Shown piece after piece: positions 18,495-25,655 of a DNA stretch of 64,000 nucleotides. Under the pieces are notes generated by a model, which was not told where the DNA came from, made no database searches, and was given only the letters and a program-made list of their open reading frames with translations. The translations under genes and the position numbers were made by a program. Source of the DNA: Paulinella micropora (taxonomy: Eukaryota; Cercozoa; Imbricatea; Euglyphida; Paulinellidae); NCBI GenBank assembly GCA_019918135.1, contig WBZZ01002750.1, forward strand, positions 287,464 to 351,463, read 5' to 3'. Position 1 is the first letter of the stretch, and each line of letters begins with the position of its first letter.

Positions 18495-20573
18495 ATGCGA
18501 AGTAAGCCGAAGAAGAAACTTAAACAGCGACCTCCGAGGATATACAGAACCAAAGATGGCCGACCGTATATTAAAGTAAAAGGGGAGCCTCGCAAGCGAG
18601 GCGTTCGCACACGTGCGACTAAGCGAGCATATCTCAACTTTGGCGAGAAAACGAATGACCTTTCAACACTTCAAATCGTTAAGCTGTTTTTGAAATATAT
18701 GAAAGGGGATACCCATTCCAAACCAAACAGGCGGGGTCGTAGGGGCGGAGTCCCTACAATTGTTAAGTCCGAATTCAATCGCCTTGAACACGAGAACCGC
18801 AATCAGATACAAAACAACCTGCTGAAAAAATATGAACTAATACACGAGCAGGAAGAAAAGGAAAAGAAGTTAAGAGAACAGGCAGAAGATGAGAAGAAAA
18901 GAATGAAGAGGAAGGAGAATGCCGACATTAAAGAAAGACAAGAAGACCTCATAAGGGAGGCGAACAGAGAGCAAAAACTTATAGAGGATGTAAAATTTGA
19001 ACAAGATAGAAAAAATAATTTGATGTTATTACCACCTTTCCAACCTCAATACATACAAGCACCACCACAAGCACCACAATTAGGACCACCACAAGCACCA
19101 CAATTAGGACCACCACAAGCACCACAATTAGGACCACCACAAGCACCACAAGCACCACAAGCACCAGAAGAAAAGCAGATGCCATTGAAAACAAAAGAAG
19201 AGAAAAAGGCTGAAAAGGAATTAAAAGAAAAATACATTGAATTAATGAAGAAAGCGGGCTTTACAACTAAATTTATTAAAAGTTTGAGCAAAACAGAATT
19301 TATCAAACTTGGCACTGGAATAGAGAAAGCGATAGCCGATGCCCAATCAGCAGATGAGCAGAAAGAACTGGCTGAACAATACAAAAAAGAATTAGAACAA
19401 GAAAAAAAACTAGCGGAGGCCAAAGCGAAACACTTTGAAATTAAAGATAAAATATCATACATATCCGCAGGTTTAAGAAATGATTACAAGTATCCGAAAT
19501 TGGATATACCCAAAACTTTGGGCCCTGCTTTGGAAAAAGAAATGAAAGCTCGGGGCAAACCACCACCCAAAAAAGTTAAAGGAAAACACACGACAGCGGG
19601 TATGGCACAGGTTATAGTAGATGAAGGTATTGATTTAGGAATAGACCAGAATGAAATGAGAAAGAAATTAGCCGATTATTTGGGAATAAACCAAGCTGGT
19701 GCTGGGGCAAAAACGATGGAGGAATTAATCCACAAACTTTTAACGATAGCAAAAATTAAGAAATATTTGAAGAAGGGTAAATACAGGAAAAAAATGAAGA
19801 AGAAGGATTATGTAAGTAGCTTAGTATCTGAAATGAGAAGCGACCCAAACATTAAAAATCAAGTTTCAAATACTCTCGGTATTCAACCAACCGAGGAAGC
19901 AACAGCGGGGGCAAGCCCCCGCACCCCCACCACAGATGTAGAGGAAGTTCAACCGCCAGCCCCCACCACAGATGTAGACACCATTCAACCGCCAAACCCC
20001 ACCGCCGAGGTAGACACCATTCAACCACAAACACAAAATGAGAAAGATATAAATCCAGGGGTCGTAGGGGCTGGAAGCCCATACAGAGGGCTAATGACGG
20101 ATGAAATAGACAACATTATGAAAAAGCACGAATGGTATTTGGGGACTGTGGCGAGCGACGAAATAAACAAACTGAAACCAGAAAAAAGAAAGAAGTATGG
20201 CTTTATAATGAACTTGGATAAGTCTAGCCAACCAGGCTCACATTGGATTGCTGTTTGGATTGACACAATTAAAGATGACACTATTGAAATCTACGACCCT
20301 CTCGCACTGTATAAACCGACTGAACTATTTCTACACCAAATGAAACAGCTTATTGAAAAGAGTAAGCCGAACACATATCTACTTATGAAGGTTAATCAGG
20401 TTAAAAACCAAAGCGACACAACAGATACCTGCGGATGGCATAGTATACGGTTTCTTTTAGAGCGAGCAAAAGGGAACCGCTTTAAATTTGCTAGCGGATG
20501 GACTGATTTGAAGGAAAAAGAAGCCGATGAGTTGAAAGTCCAGAACGGCTACGGCTTTGACACATACATTTGA
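18495..20573 (+). CDS. Adenain-like cysteine protease with long N-terminal extension
   Basis: 692 residues, far longer than the ~200 of stand-alone adenain-like proteases. Parts in order: a basic Arg/Lys region (1-110), a coiled coil (~115-180), tandem PQAPQLGP repeats (~185-224), a second coiled coil (~230-310), a helical middle part (~330-470), Thr/Pro-rich repeats (~475-520), and the protease (~530-692). Catalytic residues fit the clan: His583 in GSHWIAVW, Asp601 in EIYDPL, a Gln near 640 and Cys646 in DTCGWHS. It would mature the capsid by Gly-Gly cleavage. The extension may itself be a scaffold or core protein released on cleavage. Three GC-rich hairpins lie inside the frame. Confidence 0.88.
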   Translation: MRSKPKKKLKQRPPRIYRTKDGRPYIKVKGEPRKRGVRTRATKRAYLNFGEKTNDLSTLQIVKLFLKYMKGDTHSKPNRRGRRGGVPTIVKSEFNRLEHENRNQIQNNLLKKYELIHEQEEKEKKLREQAEDEKKRMKRKENADIKERQEDLIREANREQKLIEDVKFEQDRKNNLMLLPPFQPQYIQAPPQAPQLGPPQAPQLGPPQAPQLGPPQAPQAPQAPEEKQMPLKTKEEKKAEKELKEKYIELMKKAGFTTKFIKSLSKTEFIKLGTGIEKAIADAQSADEQKELAEQYKKELEQEKKLAEAKAKHFEIKDKISYISAGLRNDYKYPKLDIPKTLGPALEKEMKARGKPPPKKVKGKHTTAGMAQVIVDEGIDLGIDQNEMRKKLADYLGINQAGAGAKTMEELIHKLLTIAKIKKYLKKGKYRKKMKKKDYVSSLVSEMRSDPNIKNQVSNTLGIQPTEEATAGASPRTPTTDVEEVQPPAPTTDVDTIQPPNPTAEVDTIQPQTQNEKDINPGVVGAGSPYRGLMTDEIDNIMKKHEWYLGTVASDEINKLKPEKRKKYGFIMNLDKSSQPGSHWIAVWIDTIKDDTIEIYDPLALYKPTELFLHQMKQLIEKSKPNTYLLMKVNQVKNQSDTTDTCGWHSIRFLLERAKGNRFKFASGWTDLKEKEADELKVQNGYGFDTYI
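18740..18758. repeat. GC-rich hairpin repeat inside the protease gene (copy c)
   Basis: GTAGGG...CCCTAC preceded by GGGGTC, in frame within an Arg/Gly-rich segment. Further in-frame palindromes are at 18586-18601 (GCCTCGC-AA-GCGAGGC) and, degenerate, at 20064-20083. Confidence 0.6.
19905..19922. repeat. GC-rich hairpin repeat inside the protease gene (copy d)
   Basis: GCGGGGGC-AA-GCCCCCGC, a perfect palindrome, in frame in the Pro/Thr-rich linker. It is the same sequence in inverse as 29868-29885. Confidence 0.7.
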
Positions 20574-20629
20574 AGTAATTAAAAACAAAAAAAAAAATAT
20601 TTTCTAATATATATCCAAAAAGTCGGGTC

Positions 20630-20644
20630 GTAGGGTGTCCCTAC
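20630..20644. repeat. GC-rich hairpin repeat before the penton-like gene (copy f)
   Basis: GTAGGG-TGT-CCCTAC ends one base before the ATG at 20646, so it lies in the leader of that mRNA. Confidence 0.7.
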
Positions 20645-20645
20645 A

Positions 20646-21458
20646 ATGGAATATAGGGGAGGCAGAAGCTCTAACATTTACTATGTCAATAGCAAAAATA
20701 GGATAAACGGCACGGATAGTGATTTCACACACTCCATTGATATGAAATTGCTAGACAACCCGACACACTGTAAAATACTTCATATCTATGTGCCGAAGTC
20801 GTATTATTCTGTTTCTTCGCCATACAATACTTTTACACTTAGTGAAGATGGATTTGAGGCGCTAATTACGATACCCGAAGGAAACTACACGATGAACAAC
20901 TTAAAGAATAAACTGGCCGAGGTGCTAACCGCAGACAGCCCCAATGACTACACATACACAATAACAAGCAACAACACAAACACCGACCCAGAAGATGGTA
21001 AGCTATTATTTACAGTAGCGAATAACGGAGGAATTCAACCGCGGTTTATATTTGACACCGAAACTCGTATTCACGAAGTAATGGGTTTTGACCGCGACTC
21101 AACATATTTATTTGCCAACAATACCATTAGGTCGCCGAATGTCATAATCTTGACTGGCGAAAAAACATTATATTTACAGTCAGATTTAGTAGGCGAAGGC
21201 GATAATCACGTATTACAGGAAATATACACAGCGAATGAAATCCCGTTCGGCTCTGTTATCTACGACGGCTCTGGCAGTGAATACGGCAAACGACTATCTA
21301 CTAGTTCAAGCAATTTGTATCGGTTTTACTTGACTGACGAAAACGACCAGCCGGTTAATCTCAACGGCCTCGGCATTGTAATGACATTGTTGATTTACCG
21401 TGAGACGAATTATTTTAGTCTATTTACATCGTTCTCTAATTTGTTAAAATCTAGATAA
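20646..21458 (+). CDS. Penton-like minor capsid protein
   Basis: 270 residues. The N-terminal pattern (an SxNIYYVNS-like opening, then FTHSIDMKLLDNPTHCKILHIYVPKSYYSVS and an IPEGNYTMNNLKNKL segment) matches the Polinton minor capsid/penton family: strands, IPxSYY, GNY, then a helix. The family folds as a single jelly roll and occupies the capsid vertices. It lies directly before the major capsid gene, the usual order. The start is fixed by the ATG right after the hairpin. Frame intact; no unusual residues noted. Confidence 0.88.
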   Translation: MEYRGGRSSNIYYVNSKNRINGTDSDFTHSIDMKLLDNPTHCKILHIYVPKSYYSVSSPYNTFTLSEDGFEALITIPEGNYTMNNLKNKLAEVLTADSPNDYTYTITSNNTNTDPEDGKLLFTVANNGGIQPRFIFDTETRIHEVMGFDRDSTYLFANNTIRSPNVIILTGEKTLYLQSDLVGEGDNHVLQEIYTANEIPFGSVIYDGSGSEYGKRLSTSSSNLYRFYLTDENDQPVNLNGLGIVMTLLIYRETNYFSLFTSFSNLLKSR

Positions 21459-21499
21459 TTAATTTTAATTTTAGAATTATTTATTTTTTTGGGGGATTA

Positions 21500-21566
21500 A
21501 TATAGGAACCTTTTACAAATCGTTTTTGAGTTCGTAAGTGGTTTTTGGAAAAAAGCACTTACAAAA
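21500..21566 (+). promoter_or_regulatory. Candidate late promoter and structured leader of the major capsid gene
   Basis: ATATAGGAAC (21500-21509), 13 bases, TTTTTGAG (21523-21530), then a stem GTAAGTG/CACTTAC (21534-21540 with 21556-21562) closing a G.G mismatch and an inner T5/A5 stem. The ATG follows at 21567. The same layout precedes the gene at 23236 with different stem bases that still pair. Confidence 0.65.
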
Positions 21567-23093
21567 ATGCCCACACAACACGGAGGCGAACTAGATTTTA
21601 GCAGGACTGACTACATCAGTGCTTCTTATCGCTTGAATAAGCTTACCCCTCGTGAGGGTTCTATTAATATCACTGTTTCTACCGCAGGAGGACAGGAAAG
21701 CAACTTTGACCTTATCAGCCGTCCTTTTAACTTGGCTCGCTCTGTTTTGAGTTTTAATTATGCCCCAGATGCGAAGGCTGGAAACTACAATAAATGCTTT
21801 ATGGATTGCCTGGCCCCGATTAGGCAGATACAATTGATTACCAGAGGTGGTGTTTATCTGTGCGACATTAACGAAGTCGGCAATATCACCAAGATGATTT
21901 GGAAACCCGAAACCTCCATTGACGATTTACTCGCTTTGGAAAACCACGACAATGGAAGCGGAGCAGGTTGTATGCTTCAAAAGTGTAATGCTACAACTAC
22001 ATTTCAACCCGCTAGCGATGCTACAAGGTTGGCCGCATTACAAACAGCCTTGACCGCTTCGGCAATAGCAGAAAATGCGGCGGGGCAAATTGATACGGGC
22101 ATTGATGTTGCTAAGGCTCAGGTTCAGGCCGCATTAAAGGCTTGGATGGCACAACCCACCACAAATGCCCGCCGACACGATGATGCCCTTATCGCGAATG
22201 AGACTGGCACAAGTAAGTTCGTTAATGTTGCTTTTAATGAGGCTAAGTATTTTTCAGCTGGAACTATTAACAATGCCAGCCCAAGTGTTAATGTTAAGAT
22301 TAATCTTGGAATGCTTTACAATACTATTTTCGCTCTGGATAAAACTATTATGTTTCCAGAAATTTTGACTTTGCGGATTGTTTGGCAACAGACACCCAAA
22401 ATCTTTTATTACAACAATGACGCTCTTTCTACTGGTGGTGGCACTGTTGCGGTAGCTGATTCAAATGTTACTATTACTAATCTCAGCCTGTTCTTAGCTG
22501 TTGAAACTAACCCAGATGTTGTTCAATCAATTCAACAGAAGATTATGAGCCCCGAAGGTATGAGCTTCAACATTGATTATTCTTATTTGTATAAAAACAC
22601 TGTCGGGCTCGCTTCAACTTCTCAAAATGTTATCCTTAGATTTGACAGAGGCCACGGACGACGAATTAAGAAAATTTATCACTCTGTTTTCAACACAACC
22701 GAAAATAAGAACACCGCCTATGACAATAGCAACCTGCTCGGTTCTAAGGTCCAAACTTTTTATACCACACTAGACGGAGCACGACTTCAAGAATTCAATG
22801 TTGATTGTCAAACTGGAAAACTAGAAGACTATATGTATCTTAAACCAAAGTTGGAAGGCTCTTCTTTGATGAATAGCAATGTTTATCAATACAACTGGGT
22901 TTGGTGCGATAGCTTTGACAATACTCGTCCGCTGTGGAGCAAGGACCAAAATGAAATCAGCGGATTAAGTCTAGACACCGAGCGACGATGGGAGTTTATT
23001 GCTACCACTGCGAATATTGCGTCCAATCATTACACATTTGTCGTAACTCAGCAAGAAGTAAATGTTAAGAATGGCACCATTACCAGAACCTAA
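21567..23093 (+). CDS. Major capsid protein, double jelly-roll type
   Basis: 508 residues, typical for Polinton and related virus major capsid proteins. Features: an N-terminal SRTDYISASYRLNKLTPREGS opening, an FDLISRPFNLARSVLSFNY strand region, and a C-terminal strand-rich half with GLDTERRWEF-like elements before a final FVVTQQE strand. Trimers of this protein form the pseudo-hexagonal capsomers. A Gly-Gly at residues 6-7 may be a protease site. It has its own structured leader, in keeping with high late expression. A GC-rich hairpin follows the stop. Family assignment rests on pattern and on order after the penton-like gene. Confidence 0.88.
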   Translation: MPTQHGGELDFSRTDYISASYRLNKLTPREGSINITVSTAGGQESNFDLISRPFNLARSVLSFNYAPDAKAGNYNKCFMDCLAPIRQIQLITRGGVYLCDINEVGNITKMIWKPETSIDDLLALENHDNGSGAGCMLQKCNATTTFQPASDATRLAALQTALTASAIAENAAGQIDTGIDVAKAQVQAALKAWMAQPTTNARRHDDALIANETGTSKFVNVAFNEAKYFSAGTINNASPSVNVKINLGMLYNTIFALDKTIMFPEILTLRIVWQQTPKIFYYNNDALSTGGGTVAVADSNVTITNLSLFLAVETNPDVVQSIQQKIMSPEGMSFNIDYSYLYKNTVGLASTSQNVILRFDRGHGRRIKKIYHSVFNTTENKNTAYDNSNLLGSKVQTFYTTLDGARLQEFNVDCQTGKLEDYMYLKPKLEGSSLMNSNVYQYNWVWCDSFDNTRPLWSKDQNEISGLSLDTERRWEFIATTANIASNHYTFVVTQQEVNVKNGTITRT

Positions 23094-23114
23094 GTAGGGG
23101 CCTGCTCCCCCTAC
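23094..23114. repeat. GC-rich hairpin repeat after the major capsid gene (copy g)
   Basis: GTAGGGG-CCTGCTC-CCCCTAC, directly after the stop codon and followed by GACCCCGC. A similar but poorer GC-rich palindrome follows the next gene at 24482-24505. Confidence 0.7.
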
Positions 23115-23172
23115 GACCCCGCAAGTTAGGTAATAGGTTTTTAATTTTGATAGATTATTTATTTTTTTGATA

Positions 23173-23238
23173 ATATAGGAACTCTAACAAAACATTTTTT
23201 GAGGTCATAGGAGGTTTTTTGTAAAAAAAGCTCCTATG
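23173..23238 (+). promoter_or_regulatory. Candidate late promoter and hairpin leader of the surface-protein gene
   Basis: ATATAGGAAC (23173-23182), 13 bases, TTTTTGAG (23196-23203), then stem CATAGGAG/CTCCTATG (23206-23213 with 23231-23238), a G.G mismatch and an inner T6/A6 stem with a two-base loop. The start codon itself lies in the 3' arm. Confidence 0.65.
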
Positions 23239-24483
23239 CACCAGAGAAATTTAATCGCCCAAAATCCTGACGGAGATTTCGTAAATGTCAAAGTCGGGTA
23301 TGATGGACACATTGAAACGAATAATATGAAAACCGCCTTCGGTGAAGCATTAACCAGTTCATTAACACCAGTATTACAGGAAATCTTTCCCTACACAGTT
23401 AATACACGGATATGGACATTAACTCAAACTAATGCGACCGTAGCATTTAATGCGAATATGGCTGAATTGAAAACGGAAGCGAAAGCTACCGCCGATGCCA
23501 TTATGGTAAGCAAAAAAAGAATTAAATACAGAACAGGGATGGGAGTTATGTGTCGCTTCACTGCCTTATGGACTACTGACGAAACCAAGGACTACTATTC
23601 ATTTATCGGCATTGGTGATACCGCATTAGATAATGGTTTCTATTTTTACAAGACTAAAAATGACGGAATGAATATTCTCCATACCAAAGCAGGAGTGCCT
23701 ACCTTGGTTTCACAAGCGACTTGGAATGACCCGTGTAATGGAACAGACGATATGCCTAATATGGATTGGACGAAGGGAAATGTATTTCAAATTCAATTCC
23801 AATACTTGGGATTTGGTGCTATTAAGTTTTCAATTGAGAACCCGAATACAGGCGAATTCCAGCAAGTCCATATGATTAAGTATGCGAATGCCAACACGGG
23901 TGTCAGTCTTCGGAATACAACTCTCCCTTTTGTGGCACGAATGTTTAATAATGGTGGAACTGGAATACAAATATTAAAAACAGCCAGCTGTAGTATGTTT
24001 ATTGAGGGTACCAACACTGTTAATACAAGCATATCAAACGAAGCGGAAGGAGATGAAAAGGCGAGCACTACTGAAAGCCCAATTCTAAGCATAAAAAATA
24101 AAACACTTTTTAATGGTGCCTCAACAAATTATTCAACCGTTTACCCAACTCTCGTAAGCATATCAAACGAAGACACCAAAGTTAATATAGTGCGAATTGT
24201 AAAAACGACAGGAGCACTTACGGCGGAGAACTTTGCCGATATTGATGCCACAACCTCAATCGTATCAAAGGACACTGCTGCGACTGCTATTGGTGGTGCC
24301 ACTATAACGGATGTAATTCTAAAACTGTATGTTAATGCTACTTCAAGCCAGCTTATTGACCTGCGAACTTACGATGTTCAACTATCACCTGGTGAAAATC
24401 TAACATTTTTACAAAAGTCTGTATCAACTGTTGCTAATGGAGGAAATGTGAGTGTTATCGTTAATTTCTTAGAAGACCAATAG
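23236..24483 (+). CDS. Candidate virion surface protein
   Basis: 415 residues with no membrane segment or Cys motif. The central part (~95-260) has a YRTGMGVMCRFTALWTT ... GIGDTALDNGFYFY ... FQYLGFGAIKFSIENPNTGEFQQVHMIKYAN pattern that I recall from uncharacterised structural proteins of large algal viruses and phages; this is memory, not a search result. The C-terminal ~130 residues form a Thr/Ser/Val-rich beta domain. It shares the structured leader of the major capsid gene, which argues for late, abundant expression. Spike or second fibre is the inferred role. Confidence 0.75.
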   Translation: MHQRNLIAQNPDGDFVNVKVGYDGHIETNNMKTAFGEALTSSLTPVLQEIFPYTVNTRIWTLTQTNATVAFNANMAELKTEAKATADAIMVSKKRIKYRTGMGVMCRFTALWTTDETKDYYSFIGIGDTALDNGFYFYKTKNDGMNILHTKAGVPTLVSQATWNDPCNGTDDMPNMDWTKGNVFQIQFQYLGFGAIKFSIENPNTGEFQQVHMIKYANANTGVSLRNTTLPFVARMFNNGGTGIQILKTASCSMFIEGTNTVNTSISNEAEGDEKASTTESPILSIKNKTLFNGASTNYSTVYPTLVSISNEDTKVNIVRIVKTTGALTAENFADIDATTSIVSKDTAATAIGGATITDVILKLYVNATSSQLIDLRTYDVQLSPGENLTFLQKSVSTVANGGNVSVIVNFLEDQ

Positions 24484-24539
24484 GGGTCTTCGCCCCCTTC
24501 GCGGAAGCAAAAAAAAAATACAAATACTTTACAAAGCTC

Positions 24540-24878
24540 CTACAATTGAAGCTGTTTGAATATTTCTTTTTTTAGCTCAGGATAGTTGTCTAGAAATGGT
24601 TGCTTCGCCATCCATCTTAAGTATTGGGTATCAAATACAACCACATCGGCTACTGTCTTTCCCTTATATTTCCCCATAGGTATCTTTCCTTGTTCTTGAA
24701 GTTTCTTGTTTTCTGATTTGTATTCATTAATGTGCCCATCAATTACTTGCTTAATTTCTTGTAAAGTAAATGTTCTGTCTTTGTTGCTGACAGATAGCTG
24801 TTCAAATTTTTCACAAAGCTTTTGATCGGTGAGTGTAGAGTAGTGAGTATATAGTTGGCAGTATAAAAAAATAAAAAA
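24540..24878 (-). CDS. Small ORF with ExoX C-terminal-like domain, no clear start codon
   Basis: The minus-strand frame from 24878 to the stop at 24540 (112 codons) has no ATG until an internal Met about 45 codons before the end. The C-terminal part, IPMGKYKGKTVADVV followed by QYLRWMAKQ, matches the small domain found at the C-terminus of exonuclease X-like proteins and as stand-alone viral proteins. Lys-rich helical sequence precedes it. The product could begin at the internal Met (45 residues), use a non-AUG start or be spliced. It lies between the surface-protein and lipase genes, opposite to both. Confidence 0.5.
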   Translation of the reverse strand, partial: FFIFLYCQLYTHYSTLTDQKLCEKFEQLSVSNKDRTFTLQEIKQVIDGHINEYKSENKKLQEQGKIPMGKYKGKTVADVVVFDTQYLRWMAKQPFLDNYPELKKEIFKQLQL

Positions 24879-24887
24879 TTAAATAAT

Positions 24888-24896
24888 TAATATAGG
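24888..24896 (+). promoter_or_regulatory. ATATAGG motif abutting the lipase start
   Basis: TTAATATAGG runs directly into the ATG at 24897. The same TTAATATAGGA string stands before the major capsid gene and a near-identical one before 23236. Confidence 0.4.
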
Positions 24897-25646
24897 ATGT
24901 CCGAGTGGATTAAATTCGTAAAGGCTTACTCCGCTAAGCATAACATAAGCTACAAGGAGGCATTGAAAAAAGCGAGCAAAGAATATAAGAAACAAAAGGG
25001 AGGCAGTGCTGAGTTGTCTGAGGATGTCTATTTGTCTTCGTCAGAACGAAAAGGAGCGGACGGATGGAAACCAGTTGCGAGCAAAGAAAAATCAACAGTG
25101 TATGAAAAAGATGGAATTGGCCTTCCAGGCCAAGCTGGCTTTCAGCCACGCAAGGCGATTGTGGCATTTAGAGGAAGTGCGGATAAAAGGGACCTATTAA
25201 CCGATGTCGCATTAGTGAAGGGAGTATTAAAAAGAACACCTAGATATAAAGAAGAACAGAAGTTGGTTAATGAGGTCATAAAGAAATATGGTAAAGAAAA
25301 TGTAGAGTTGACGGGTCATAGCCTTGGAGGAACGATTGCGAAAGATTTAAGCCGACAAACTGGGGTAAGGGCTACAACATACAACAAAGGCAGTAGCACG
25401 AGGGACTTTGTTGAGGGAGTGATTGACAGAGTAGCCACAAGGGTAAATCCAAAAGGGAAGAGGGCAAAGACCGCGGCAGCTATCACGAATTACCGAACCG
25501 CATTTGACCCCGTATCGTTAATGGGTGCTACGGCGGTTAATACCAGATTAGTGAAGCCAAAAAAGGAATTCATACAATTAGAAGTTTTAAAGGTAAAGGT
25601 AAAGGTAAAAAGGCAAAAAATAAATAATTATCAAAATGTTTTATAG
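24897..25646 (+). CDS. Class 3 lipase with N-terminal virion-type leader
   Basis: 249 residues. An AFRGS oxyanion motif (90-94), the nucleophile elbow GHSLGG with Ser142 (140-145) and an AFDPVS segment with Asp204 give the Ser and Asp of an alpha/beta-hydrolase triad. The catalytic His expected near the C-terminus is not evident; the last ~25 codons are a Lys/Val repeat over a (GGTAAA)n-like tract where the frame may have slipped. The first ~37 residues (SEWIKFVKAYSAKHNISYKEALKKASKEYKKQKGG, given here in outline: W, KxY, ISYKEALKKAS, KKQKGG) form a helical leader ending in Gly-Gly, a candidate protease site. It could help membrane entry or exit. Confidence 0.85.
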   Translation: MSEWIKFVKAYSAKHNISYKEALKKASKEYKKQKGGSAELSEDVYLSSSERKGADGWKPVASKEKSTVYEKDGIGLPGQAGFQPRKAIVAFRGSADKRDLLTDVALVKGVLKRTPRYKEEQKLVNEVIKKYGKENVELTGHSLGGTIAKDLSRQTGVRATTYNKGSSTRDFVEGVIDRVATRVNPKGKRAKTAAAITNYRTAFDPVSLMGATAVNTRLVKPKKEFIQLEVLKVKVKVKRQKINNYQNVL

Positions 25647-25655
25647 CTTTTTCAT

